Below are positions 34,240 through 43,565 of a stretch of 64,000 nt of DNA, piece after piece (positions within the stretch are counted from its first letter, which is position 1; the number at the start of each line of letters is the position of its first letter). The notes below the pieces were generated by a model. That model saw only the letters and a program-made list of their open reading frames with translations, had not been told where the DNA came from and did not search any database. The stretch comes from DASRIA01 sp963768885 (lineage in GTDB: Bacteria > Actinomycetota > Thermoleophilia > Solirubrobacterales > JBBDJG01): contig CAVYJN010000004.1 in assembly GCA_963768885.1 (NCBI GenBank), forward strand, positions 1 to 64,000, in the 5' to 3' direction. The position numbers were made by a program, and so were the translations under genes.

Positions 34240-35276
34240 GCGCCGCGGTGCTCGGCGACCCGCCGCCACCAGGGCGCCCGCGCGGGCGGCGCCTCGACGC
34301 GCGCGAGCGGCTGCTCGGGCCCGAGCGTCACGCCCAGCCGCGCGAGGATCCCGCACACGTGCTCGGCGATCCCCAGCGAGGCGGTCAGCCCGGTGGACCT
34401 GATCGCCGCCACGTTCACGAGGCGGTCGCACGCGCGCGAGGGCGCGATCAGGTAGTTGACCCCGCGGCCCGCCGGGCGCAGCCCCGCGTATGAGAAGACC
34501 TGCTCGGCGCGCGCGAGCGGCGGCCACATCGCGATCGCCTTCGGGAGGATCTCGTCCCGTGCCTGCGGGCGCACGGACCAGTCGTGCTTGTCCTCCTGGT
34601 CCACGGCGGTGGGCCCGGCGATCACCTTGCCGTCGATCGTCGGGAACACGAGCACGCCCTTGGTGCGCTTGGTCGGGACCGGGAGCATGATCCGCTCGAG
34701 AGTCTCCCCCGGCGGCGGCTCGAACACAAGGAACTCCCCCTTGCGCGGGTAGACCTCGAACGAGTCGTCGCCCGCGAGCCGTGCGACGTCATCTGCATGG
34801 AGCCCGGCGCAGTTGACCACGATGCAGGCCCGCAGGTGCTCTCCGGCGGCGCTCTGCAGCACGAGGCCGCCCGCATCGCGTCGGATCGAGGCCACCGCGA
34901 ACCCGGTGCGCAGCTCCGCGCCGTGGAGCGCCGCCGCGGTCGCGAGCCCGAGGGTGAAGGCGACCGGGTCGGTGACGGACTCCCCGGGCACGTCGCGCCC
35001 GTCCTCCACCACCGCGCCGCAGCGCAGCACCGGCACGCCGAGCGCCTCGAGCACGGGGTCGCGCAGCTGCGCGGAGCGCAGGATCAGCTCGGTCTCGAGC
35101 TCGCCCGGGGGCGAGTCGAACCCCGTGTGCAGGATCCCGGAGTTGGTCCCGCTCGCCGCCAGTCCCGGCTCCGGCTCCGCTTCCAGCAAAGCCACCGAGA
35201 TCCCCCTTCGCGCCACCGCCAGGGCGGTCGAAGCCCCAACCACGCCTGCCCCCACGATGGCGACCTGGCTGTTCAC
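34236..35276 (-). CDS. FAD-dependent oxidoreductase (glycerol-3-phosphate dehydrogenase/LhgO-like)
   Basis: A 346-residue DAO-fold enzyme: VAIVGAGVVGASTALAVARRG at the start, the flavin-contact motif SGTNSGILHTGFDSPPGELE, VVNCAGLHADDVARL and a C-terminal STGLTASLGIAEHV. These match the GlpA/L-2-hydroxyglutarate oxidase branch. With the kinase it could oxidise glycerol 3-phosphate; it could instead serve the divergent amine operon as its missing oxidase. GTG 35276. Confidence 0.82.
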   Translation of the reverse strand: MNSQVAIVGAGVVGASTALAVARRGISVALLEAEPEPGLAASGTNSGILHTGFDSPPGELETELILRSAQLRDPVLEALGVPVLRCGAVVEDGRDVPGESVTDPVAFTLGLATAAALHGAELRTGFAVASIRRDAGGLVLQSAAGEHLRACIVVNCAGLHADDVARLAGDDSFEVYPRKGEFLVFEPPPGETLERIMLPVPTKRTKGVLVFPTIDGKVIAGPTAVDQEDKHDWSVRPQARDEILPKAIAMWPPLARAEQVFSYAGLRPAGRGVNYLIAPSRACDRLVNVAAIRSTGLTASLGIAEHVCGILARLGVTLGPEQPLARVEAPPARAPWWRRVAEHRGA

Positions 35277-35312
35277 GCATTGCAGGCTATTTGTCCAGTT
35301 CGCTTGTGCGTA

Positions 35313-35341
35313 TTGACACGGCTACCCGGCAGGCGTACGGT
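35313..35341 (+). promoter_or_regulatory. Promoter of the permease-ligase-dehydrogenase operon
   Basis: Consensus TTGACA (35313-35318), a 17-base spacer, TACGGT (35336-35341). Start about 35348, 41 bases before GTG 35389. Confidence 0.65.
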
Positions 35342-35388
35342 TGCGAAAAGGAGGGGAAGCAAGCAAGGAAAAAGAGGGGGATGACGAG

Positions 35389-37024
35389 GTGAGCACCACG
35401 CCCGACGCGCGCGTACCGACATCAGCAGGCACCACCGAGGACGAGCGACAGCTCGCGCATCTCGGCTACAAGCAGGAGCTCGTGCGGGCCTGGAGCGGCT
35501 TCACGAACTTCGCGATCTCGTTCACGATCATCTCGGTGCTGGCCGGGACGTTCACGACCTTCGGCCAGGCCTGGAATGCCGGCGGCCCGCTCGCGATCTC
35601 GATCGGCTGGCCGCTGATCTGCGCCTTCGTGCTGCTGGTGGCGGTCTCGATGTCGGAGCTGACGTCCGCGTTCCCGACGGCGGGCGGACCCTACTGGTGG
35701 GCGCACCGGCTCGGCGGGGCGGGCTGGAGCTGGTTCACCGGCTGGTTCAACATCGTCGGCCTGCTCGGCATCGTCGCGTCCGTCGGTTACGGCGCGGCCA
35801 GCTTCCTGTTCGCGCTGCTCGCCCTCTACGGGGTGAACGTGCTTCGGCGTGAACTTCGGGGACGACGTGCACATCATCAGCGAGACCTTCCTGCTGTTCC
35901 TGATCATCCTCGGCTTCGTCACGCTCCTCAACATCTTCGCCGACCCGGTCCTCGGCCTGCTCAACAACATCTCGGTGGGCTGGCACGTGGTCGGGGTGGC
36001 GGTGATCATCGGGCTGCTCATCTTCGTCCCCGACAACCACCAGGACGCCGGTTTCGTGTTCGGCGAGAAGATCAACAACACCGGCTTCGACGGCGGCGCA
36101 ACCGGAGGTTTGCCCTTCTGGTTCCTGGTGTTGCCGATCGGGTTCCTGCTGACCATGTACACGCAGACCGGCTACGACGCCTCCGCCCACACGGCCGAGG
36201 AGACGCGCGGCGCGGCGATGGCCGCGGCGCAGGGCGTATGGCGGGCGGTGTTCTGGTCGGCCGTGATCGGGTGGTTCGTGCTGCTCGCGCTGGTCTTCGC
36301 GGCGAACGACGTCGACGCGATCAACGAGGGCGGCGGCGGATCGATCCCGGTCATCGAGAGCGCCCTCACCTCCGCGGCGGCGAAGGCCGTGATCCTGATC
36401 GCGACCATCGGCCAGATCTTCTGCGTGGCGGCGGGGCTGACCAGCGCGTCGCGCACCTGGTACGCGTTCTCGCGCGACCGCGGCATGCCCGGCTGGGGGC
36501 TGTTCAGGCGCCTGAACCGCCAGCGCGTGCCGAGCTACGCGGTGCTCGCGGTTTCGTTCTTCTCGCTCGCGATCGCGATCCCGGCGCTCTGGAGCAACAA
36601 GGCCGGGTTCCCCTTCGCGTTCTTCGCGCTCACCGGGATCTGCACGGTCGGCCTCTACCTCGCCTACATCATCCCGGTGTACCTCCGGATGCGGCACGGC
36701 ACGAAGTTCGAGCCCGGTCCGTGGACCCTGGGGCGCCACCACCGGTGGATCAACGCCGGCGCGATCTTCTTCGTCGTGATGGTCGTGCTCGCCCTGAACC
36801 TGCCGTTCACCAACGCCGGGGTGCCGTGGAACGACAACTTCGACGCGACCGCGCTGAACTACACGCCGGGGGTGCTGGTCGTCGGACTACTCGTCGGGAT
36901 CTGGTGGGTGCTGTCGGCGAAGAACCGCTACACCGGGCCGGTGCGCACGATCGACGAGATCGGGGACGACACGGTGCCCGCGAGCGGACCCGCCCCGGCG
37001 CCGGCCGCCGGCGGCTCGGAATAG
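35389..37024 (+). CDS. APC-family amino acid/polyamine permease; apparent +1 frameshift
   Basis: An APC transporter of about twelve helices: HLGYKQELVRAWSGFTNFAISF at the start, MSELTSAFPTAGGPYWWAHRL in helix 2-3 and TGYDASAHTAEETRGAA in the middle. These are typical of the GABA/choline/amino-acid permease branch. The frame breaks at 35842-35845: the part before reads LYGVNV in one frame and the part after GVNFGDDVH in another. Removing one T joins them as NVLGVNFGDD, giving 544 residues. GTG 35389 has AGGGGG upstream. It is the first gene of an operon with a glutamine-synthetase-like ligase, suggesting uptake of an amine. Confidence 0.85.
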
Positions 37025-37031
37025 CAGAGCC

Positions 37032-38423
37032 GTGAGCGCCGCGCGGCCCGGTGGCCCCGGTGGCACTGCCGGCATGCTGTCGGTCGACGACCTGCGCAAG
37101 GAGGCCAAGGACGGGACGATCGACAATGTCGTCACGGCCTTCACCGACATGCAGGGCCGGCTGTTCGGCAAGCGCATCCAGGTCGAGTACTTCCTCGACG
37201 AGGTCGTCGAGCACGGGGTCGAGGGCTGCAACTACCTGCTCGCGCTCGACATGGAGATGGACCCGATCCCGGGCTACGAGATGGCCAACTGGGAGGACGG
37301 CTACGGAGACTTCGGGATCGTGCCGGACATGGCGACCCTGCGCCGGATCCCCTGGCTCGACCGCACGGCGATGGTGCTGTGCGACGTCGCCAACCACGAC
37401 GGGTCGCCGGTCGTCGCCTCGCCCCGCCAGGTCCTGATCGCCCAGTACGAGCGCGCCCACGAGATGGGCTACACGCCGATGTTCGCCTCCGAGCTCGAGT
37501 TCTACCTCTACAAGGAGAGCTACGCCGACGCGCACGAGAAGGACTACAGCGGCCTCACCCCGACGATCCCCTACATCCTCGACTACCACGTCCTCGCGAC
37601 CACGATGGACGAGGCCTACCTCGGGCCGATCCGCCGCGGGATGCAGGGCGCGGGCATCCCGGTCGAGTTCTCAAAGGGAGAGGCGTGGTACGGCCAGCAC
37701 GAGGTGAACACGCGCTACGCCGACGCGGTCACCTCCGCGGACCGCCACACGATCTACAAGAACGGCGTGAAGGAGATCGCGTTCCTGAACGGCATCTCCG
37801 CGACGTTCATGGCGAAGCCCTCCGAGAAGGACATCGGCAGCTCGTGCCACATCCACTCGAGCCTCGTCGGGACGGACTCCGGCGAGAGCGCGTTCGTCGA
37901 CGGCCACGAGGAAACCGATGTCTTCAGGCACTACCTCGGCGGCCTGCGCAGCCACGTCAGGGAGCTGGCGCTGTTCGTCGCGCCCTCGATCAACTCCTAC
38001 AAGCGCTACGCGACCGAGAGCTGGGCGCCGACGTCGATCTCGTGGGGGCGCGACAACCGCACGTGCGGCTTTCGCATCGTCGGCCACGGCGCGTCGCGGC
38101 GGGTCGAGTGCCGCATCCCGGGCGCGGACGTGAACCCTTACCTCGGCTACGCGGCGCTGCTGGCGGCGGGCCTCGACGGCATCGAGCAGGGCACCGACCC
38201 GGGGCCCGAGCTGAAGGGCAACGCGTACGCGGAGGCCGCGGCCGAGCCGTTCCCCTCGACTTTGCGGGAGGCGGTCGACCTCTGGGAACGGAGCGACTTC
38301 GCGCGCAAGGCCTTCGGCGAGGCCGTCTGGAAGCACTACCTCAACTACGGCAAGACCGAGCAGCGGCTGTTCGACGAGGTCGTGACCGACTACGAGCGCC
38401 GCCGCATGTTCGAGCGCGGCTGA
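37032..38423 (+). CDS. Glutamine synthetase family ligase (gamma-glutamylpolyamine synthetase-like)
   Basis: A 463-residue enzyme of the GS superfamily. The beta-grasp N-terminus reads NVVTAFTDMQGRLFGKR; the metal and ATP region shows ASELEFYLY, the His loop SSCHIHSSL, FVAPSINSYKRY and RVECRIPGADVNPYL. It differs from primary GlnA and fits enzymes that glutamylate amines such as putrescine or ethanolamine. Its position right after an amine-type permease (seven bases) and before an aldehyde dehydrogenase supports that. GTG 37032. The substrate is not proven. Confidence 0.87.
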   Translation: MSAARPGGPGGTAGMLSVDDLRKEAKDGTIDNVVTAFTDMQGRLFGKRIQVEYFLDEVVEHGVEGCNYLLALDMEMDPIPGYEMANWEDGYGDFGIVPDMATLRRIPWLDRTAMVLCDVANHDGSPVVASPRQVLIAQYERAHEMGYTPMFASELEFYLYKESYADAHEKDYSGLTPTIPYILDYHVLATTMDEAYLGPIRRGMQGAGIPVEFSKGEAWYGQHEVNTRYADAVTSADRHTIYKNGVKEIAFLNGISATFMAKPSEKDIGSSCHIHSSLVGTDSGESAFVDGHEETDVFRHYLGGLRSHVRELALFVAPSINSYKRYATESWAPTSISWGRDNRTCGFRIVGHGASRRVECRIPGADVNPYLGYAALLAAGLDGIEQGTDPGPELKGNAYAEAAAEPFPSTLREAVDLWERSDFARKAFGEAVWKHYLNYGKTEQRLFDEVVTDYERRRMFERG

Positions 38424-38441
38424 GTTACTAGTCTCAATCGC

Positions 38442-39804
38442 GTGATCCAGGTAGTAGAGCCCGCGACCGAGCAGGTCATGGCCGAGGTCCCGCGGGCCGG
38501 TGCAGCGGAGCTCGACGCTGCGGTCGCCCGCGCCAAGCAGGCCTTCCCGGCGTGGCGCGCCGTGTCGCCCGGCGACCGCGCGGCCCTGCTGCACCGCCTC
38601 GCCGACGCGCTCGAGGAGCGCTCCGGCGAGCTCGCGACGCTCGAGGCCCGCAACGCCGGCAAGCCGATCGGCGACGCGCGCGGGGAGATGGAGATGGTGG
38701 TCGCGACCTACCGGTACTACGCGGGCGCGCCCGAGCGCCTGCTCGGCCACACGATCCCCGTGGCCGGTGGCGTCGACATGACCTTTCGCGAGCCGCTCGG
38801 GGTCGTGGGCCTGATCGTGCCGTGGAACTTCCCGCTCGTGATCGCCTCGTGGAAGGTCGGCCCCGCGCTCGCCGCCGGGAACACGGTCGTCCTGAAGCCG
38901 GCCGAGTTGACGCCGCTGACCGCGCTCGAGCTCGAGCGGATCGCGCTCGACGCGGGGCTGCCCGAAGGCGTCCTCAACGTGGTCGCCGGCCCCGGCAGCG
39001 TGGTCGGCAGGCGCCTGGTCGAGCACCCGGACGTCGCGAAGATCGCCTTCACGGGCTCGACGGAGGTCGGGCGCGGGATCGCGCAGGGGGCCGCCGGAAC
39101 GATCAAGCGCGTGACGCTCGAGCTGGGCGGAAAGTCCGCGAACGTCGTCTTTGCCGACGCCGACATCGAGAAGGCCGCGGGCGCCGCCCCGATGGCGGTG
39201 TTCGCCAACGCGGGGCAGGACTGCTGCGCGCGCTCGCGCATCCTCGTGGAGCGCTCGGCCGTGGACGGCTTCCTCGAGGCGCTCGAGCGCGCCGTGCAGG
39301 GCATGCGCGTCGGCGACCCGCTCGACGAGCGCACGGACATGGGCCCGCTGATCTCCGCGGAGCCGGCGCGAGGCCGTCGCGTCCTACGTGCCCGACGACG
39401 CACGCGTCGCGATTCGCGGCCCGGCCCCGGACGGGCCCGGATACTGGTTTCCGCCGACCGTGCTCGCGCCGATGGCGAACACGGACCGCGCGGCCGCGGA
39501 GGAGATCTTCGGCCCCGTCGCCTGCGTGATCCCGTTCGCCGACGAGCGCGAGGCGGTCGCGATCGCGAACGACACGATCTACGGGTTGTCCGGGTCGATC
39601 TGGACCCGGGACGGCGCGCGCGCGCTGCGCGTCGCCCGCGCGATCGACACCGGCGTGCTCTCGATCAACTCGAACAGCTCGGTGCGCGTGACGACGCCGT
39701 TCGGCGGCTTCAAGCAGTCGGGCGTCGGGCGCGAGCTGGGACCGGACGCGCTCGACCACTACACGGACGTGAAGAACGTCTTCTACGCGACCGAGGAGGA
39801 CTGA
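38442..39804 (+). CDS. Aldehyde dehydrogenase; apparent +1 frameshift
   Basis: An NAD(P)-dependent aldehyde dehydrogenase. Visible are VPWNFPLV, TGSTEVG for the cofactor, general base Glu227 in LELGGK and nucleophile Cys261 in GQDCC. The frame is lost at about 39362-39366. Upstream reads MGPLISAE; downstream, in the next frame, EAVASYVPDDARV leads to EEIFGPV and FGGFKQSGVGRE. Removing one C gives ISAERREAVASYV, the expected family sequence, for 453 residues. The original frame stays open through the next gene only because GC-rich DNA lacks stops. GTG 38442. It probably oxidises the aldehyde made from the glutamylated amine. Confidence 0.87.
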
Positions 39805-40547
39805 TGGGACGTCTCGACGGCAAGGTCTGCGTGATCACCGGCGCTGCGAGCGGCATCGGGGCGGAGTCGGCCCGCGTGTTTCGGCAAGAGGGCGCGAAGG
39901 TCGTGGGCGTGGACCTGGTCGCGGGGGCCGAGGGCGACCTCGCGATCGAGGCGGACGTCTCCGACGAGGAGCAGGTGCAGGCGCTCTACCGGCGCACGAG
40001 GGACGAGTACGGCCGCATCGACGTCCTCTACAACAACGCCGGGATCAACCCGACCGACGACTCGTCGGTGCTCGAGACGTCGGCCGAGGCCTGGCAGCGC
40101 GTCCAGGACGTGAACGTGCGCAGCGTGTTCCTGTGCTGCAAGCACGGCATCCCCCACCTGCTCGAGGCGGGCGGCGGATCGGTCATCAACACGGCCTCGT
40201 TCGTGGCCGTGATGGGCGCCGCCGTCTCCCAGATCTCCTACACGGCGTCGAAGGGCGCGGTGCTCTCGATGTCGCGCGAGATGGGAGTCGAGTTCGCCCG
40301 CCGCGGCGTTCGCGTGAACGCGCTCTGCCCGGGGCCTGTGAACACGCCGCTGCTCCAGGAGCTGTTCGCGAAGGACCCCGAGAAGGCGGCGCGCCGGCTC
40401 GTGCACCTGCCGATGGGCCGTTTCGCGGAGGCCAGCGAGATCGCTGCCGCCGCCGTGTTCCTGGCGAGCGACGAGTCGTCCTACGTGACCGCCTCGACGT
40501 TCATGGTCGACGGCGGCCTCTCGGGCGCCTACGTCACGCCGGAGTAG
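39804..40547 (+). CDS. SDR family oxidoreductase
   Basis: A 247-residue classical SDR: TGAASGIG cofactor loop, NNAG, Ser in NTASF and the catalytic YTASK (YxxxK), ending in the typical TFMVDGGLSGAY. ATG 39804 shares one base with the aldehyde dehydrogenase stop (TGATG), so translation is coupled. It happens to be in frame with the uncorrected upstream reading, but it is a separate protein. Likely acts in the same catabolic pathway. Its 3' end overlaps the convergent ABC gene by 14 bases. Confidence 0.9.
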   Translation: MGRLDGKVCVITGAASGIGAESARVFRQEGAKVVGVDLVAGAEGDLAIEADVSDEEQVQALYRRTRDEYGRIDVLYNNAGINPTDDSSVLETSAEAWQRVQDVNVRSVFLCCKHGIPHLLEAGGGSVINTASFVAVMGAAVSQISYTASKGAVLSMSREMGVEFARRGVRVNALCPGPVNTPLLQELFAKDPEKAARRLVHLPMGRFAEASEIAAAAVFLASDESSYVTASTFMVDGGLSGAYVTPE

Positions 40548-43428
40548 CTGCCGGCCCCGGCGGGCGGACCCTTGCGTCGGGGACCGGAAGGCCGGCCAGA
40601 TGCATCGCATCCCCGATCAACGCGGAGTCGACGTGGAAGGCGTCGATCGGGCACCAGTCGACCGTGCCCCCCGAGCAGGTCCAGTCGAGTGCGGCGATGC
40701 ACCGGAACAGGGTTCCGATCGCGGCCGACTGCTCGACGGTCTCGGCCTCCGGCGCGGGGGCGAAGTCGCCGATCGCCGCGCGGTAGGTGTCGAGGCAGGG
40801 ATTCGCCGAGAACCGGCTGGCGCGGGTGAAGCGCTTGCGCCTCACGCGGTAGCGGTCGGTCTCCAGCAGCTTCGCGAGGTCCGGGGCCTGCACGCCGAGG
40901 CCCGCGGTCTCCCAGTCGAAGATGACGAGCTCGTCGCGCCCGCGCCGGTCCTGCCTGACGCGCAGGTTCCGGGGCACGAAGTCGCCGTGCACCAGCGTGA
41001 GCGGCAGCGTGTCGCAGAAGTTGGCGACCTCGCCCCAGCGCGCCTCGAGCACGTCGAGCCTGGCGAGGAGGTCCTCGAGCACCATCGCCTCACGGGACGC
41101 GGTGTCCTGGCGGCGAAGCTGTCGCACGACCTCGTCGCGCGCGCTCAGCAGGTGGACCAGATAGTGCCGCGGCCCGCGGTCCGGGAGGTCGGCGAAGCGC
41201 AATACCTCGTCCGCGTGCAGATGGATGGTCGCGAGCCAGCGCGCGGCCAGGCGCCGGTGCTCGTCCGCGTCGGTCAGGTAGGACTCGGGGCCGGCATCCT
41301 CGAGGAACAGCCAGGAGTGCTCGCGGTCGGGGTCGCGCAGCTTGCCGTAGAAGTCGAGGCTGGGGATCCCGAGGCGCGGCAGCAGCTCCTCGTACACGAT
41401 GCTCTCGACCTCCGCGACCCTGTTCCTGCAGACCTTCGCGATCAGCGGCGCGCCCCCGGGGCCGGCGCCTTCGAGCCGGTAGACGCCGCGCTTGCGGTTC
41501 CGCTTCGTCTTCAGGACGCTCACCTCACGTGGCATCGCGCCGCCCATCGAGCGCCACGCGACGACCGCGGGATGGTCCGCCAACCGGTCCTGGGCCCGCG
41601 CCGTGGTCACCGCCGCGGCGGTGCGTGCGGGCCGCGGCGCGCTGCTCTCGCGTGCGACGATCCGGCCGTTGTCGACCGAGAGCCGCACGTCGCACACGTC
41701 GAGGGTGCTCAGGCGGTGGGCGATCATGAAGCTGGTGCGGCCCGCCATGAGGCGCTCCATCGCCTCCATGATCAAGGCCTCGGTGCGGACGTCGACCGAG
41801 CTGGTCGGCTCGTCCAGGACAAGGATCGGGGCGTCCTTCAGGAACGCGCGCGCGAGCGAGATCCGCTGGCGCTCGCCGCCGGACAGGCGCATCCCGCGCT
41901 CTCCCACCTGCGTCTCGTACCCCTCGGGCAGCGACGCGATGAACTCGTGGATGTTCGCGGCGGTCGCCGCGGCCTCGATCTCCTCCTGGGTGGCGTCGGG
42001 TCGAGCGTAGGCGATGTTCTCGTAGATCGTGGTCGAGAACAGGACCGGGTCCTGCAGCACGATCCCGAGCTGGTTTCGCGCGTCGGCGAGCTTGTAGTCG
42101 CGCAGGTCGACGCCGTCCAGCAGGATCTCGCCCGCGGTCGGGTCGTAGAAGCGCGCGAGCAGGCTCATCAACGTGGTCTTGCCGGCGCCGGTCGCACCCG
42201 CGATCCCGACGCGGGTACCCGCGGGAACGGTGAAGGAGACGTCCTGCAGCACGGGCCGGTCGGGACCGTATGAGAAGGAGACGTGGCGGAACTCGACCGC
42301 TCCCGAGGCCCGCTCCAGCGGGCGGGCGGCGTGGCGCTCGGGGACCTCGGGCGCCTCGTCGAGCAGGTTGAAGCAGCGCTCCGCGCTGGCGAGATAGTTC
42401 TGGAGGCTGCCGGCCTTCCGGGCCATCGTCTTGATCGGCGAATAGAGCTGGCTGAGGTAGCCCATCACCAGCAGCAGCTCCCCGGTGCTCAGCCTTCCCT
42501 CCTGCACGCCCTTGACGCCGACGTACAGGACGATGCTGCCGCCGATCCCGATGATGGCGCCGACCAGCACCGCGTACCCGCCCTCGATCAGGCTCAGGCG
42601 GATCCGCGCGCGGGTCCCGGCGCTCGAGCGATCCACGAAGCGCTGCTGCTCGCGGTCCTCCTGCCCGAACGCCTTCACGACGCGCAGGCCGGTCAGCACC
42701 TCCTGCACGACCGACAGCGCGCCGCTCTCGAGCTTCTTCACGTTGCGCGAGGTCGCCCGCATGCGCGGCCGGAAGTGGCGCGCGGCGAGCAGCAGCGGTG
42801 GGGTGACGGCCATCGCGACGAGGGCGAGCTGAAGATCGATCAGGGCCGTGACGTAGATCATCGCCGCGAGCGTGGTGGCGGCGGTGACCAGCGAGATGAG
42901 GCTGTCGATCGCGATGTACTGGATCGACTTCGCGTCCTCCTGCACGCGGTACGCGGAGTCCGACGCGCCGATCCGGTCGTGGTAGGCGAGCGAGAGCCGC
43001 TGGCTTTGCTGGAAGAGCTTGCTGCGGAACCTCAGCACCAGCTTCTCGCCCGTGAAGGTCTTGAGGAGGGAGGTGCCGAGGTCCTGCACCTGGGTCAGGA
43101 CCGCGATCGCCCCGAACAGGAAGGCCGTGAAGATCAGGATCCCCTCCTGGGAGTCGCTGAGACCGGAGGGCACGAAGGAGTCGAGGAAGCCCGGCAGCGG
43201 CTGGGACCCGATCACGCTGTCGACTGCGACCGCGAGCGGCACGGGCGTGAGCAGCGCAAGCGGGGCCGCGAGCATGCTGAGCAGGAACGTGAACGCGATG
43301 TGGGGCCGGTACGGGCGCGTCTCGCCCGCGAGCCTGCGGAACAGCGAAAGATCGCCGTGAGGCTTGATCTCTGCGTCGTTTGTGCGCGCGCTCTGCGGCG
43401 CGTCCTTGCCCAGGCCATCCGTACCCAT
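40534..43428 (-). CDS. ABC exporter fused to an APH-like phosphotransferase domain
   Basis: A single 964-residue chain. Residues 40-345 are the six-helix type 1 exporter domain. Residues 375-595 are a complete ATPase domain: Walker A GATGAGKT (411-418), LSGGE (515-519), Walker B ILVLDE (535-540) and switch His571. Residues about 630-900 form an aminoglycoside phosphotransferase/choline-kinase-like domain: putative Lys665, catalytic loop VHGDFVPRNL (814-821) and metal-binding DWE (838-840). Both halves keep their catalytic residues. The kinase could phosphorylate the exported molecule or regulate export. ATG 43428 has AGGG upstream. Substrate unknown. Confidence 0.88.
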   Translation of the reverse strand: MGTDGLGKDAPQSARTNDAEIKPHGDLSLFRRLAGETRPYRPHIAFTFLLSMLAAPLALLTPVPLAVAVDSVIGSQPLPGFLDSFVPSGLSDSQEGILIFTAFLFGAIAVLTQVQDLGTSLLKTFTGEKLVLRFRSKLFQQSQRLSLAYHDRIGASDSAYRVQEDAKSIQYIAIDSLISLVTAATTLAAMIYVTALIDLQLALVAMAVTPPLLLAARHFRPRMRATSRNVKKLESGALSVVQEVLTGLRVVKAFGQEDREQQRFVDRSSAGTRARIRLSLIEGGYAVLVGAIIGIGGSIVLYVGVKGVQEGRLSTGELLLVMGYLSQLYSPIKTMARKAGSLQNYLASAERCFNLLDEAPEVPERHAARPLERASGAVEFRHVSFSYGPDRPVLQDVSFTVPAGTRVGIAGATGAGKTTLMSLLARFYDPTAGEILLDGVDLRDYKLADARNQLGIVLQDPVLFSTTIYENIAYARPDATQEEIEAAATAANIHEFIASLPEGYETQVGERGMRLSGGERQRISLARAFLKDAPILVLDEPTSSVDVRTEALIMEAMERLMAGRTSFMIAHRLSTLDVCDVRLSVDNGRIVARESSAPRPARTAAAVTTARAQDRLADHPAVVAWRSMGGAMPREVSVLKTKRNRKRGVYRLEGAGPGGAPLIAKVCRNRVAEVESIVYEELLPRLGIPSLDFYGKLRDPDREHSWLFLEDAGPESYLTDADEHRRLAARWLATIHLHADEVLRFADLPDRGPRHYLVHLLSARDEVVRQLRRQDTASREAMVLEDLLARLDVLEARWGEVANFCDTLPLTLVHGDFVPRNLRVRQDRRGRDELVIFDWETAGLGVQAPDLAKLLETDRYRVRRKRFTRASRFSANPCLDTYRAAIGDFAPAPEAETVEQSAAIGTLFRCIAALDWTCSGGTVDWCPIDAFHVDSALIGDAMHLAGLPVPDARVRPPGPAATPA

Positions 43429-43506
43429 GTCTGCCCTTTGCTTCCCGTGGCTTCCCGTCCTCCACCGTAATGCACACGGTCGGGACGCGCCATCGGCACG
43501 GAGGCT

Positions 43507-43538
43507 TCAGGGGCGGACGGCGTCCAGGAAACGCCCGC
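43507..43538. repeat. Imperfect direct repeat, remnant of a glutamine amidotransferase 3' end
   Basis: 28 of 32 bases match 44661-44692, the last codons of the amidotransferase gene. Read on the minus strand it still encodes GRFLDAV and a stop. Together the two copies bracket the DUF6777 gene. Confidence 0.55.
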
Positions 43539-43565
43539 GGGGGCTACGTCACGCCCGGGGGGCGG

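Noticed and set aside
38442..40547. A single open frame that could be read as an aldehyde dehydrogenase-SDR fusion
   Set aside because: The middle third is Arg-rich nonsense, while another frame there encodes the true dehydrogenase C-terminus up to its own stop; the SDR has its own coupled ATG.
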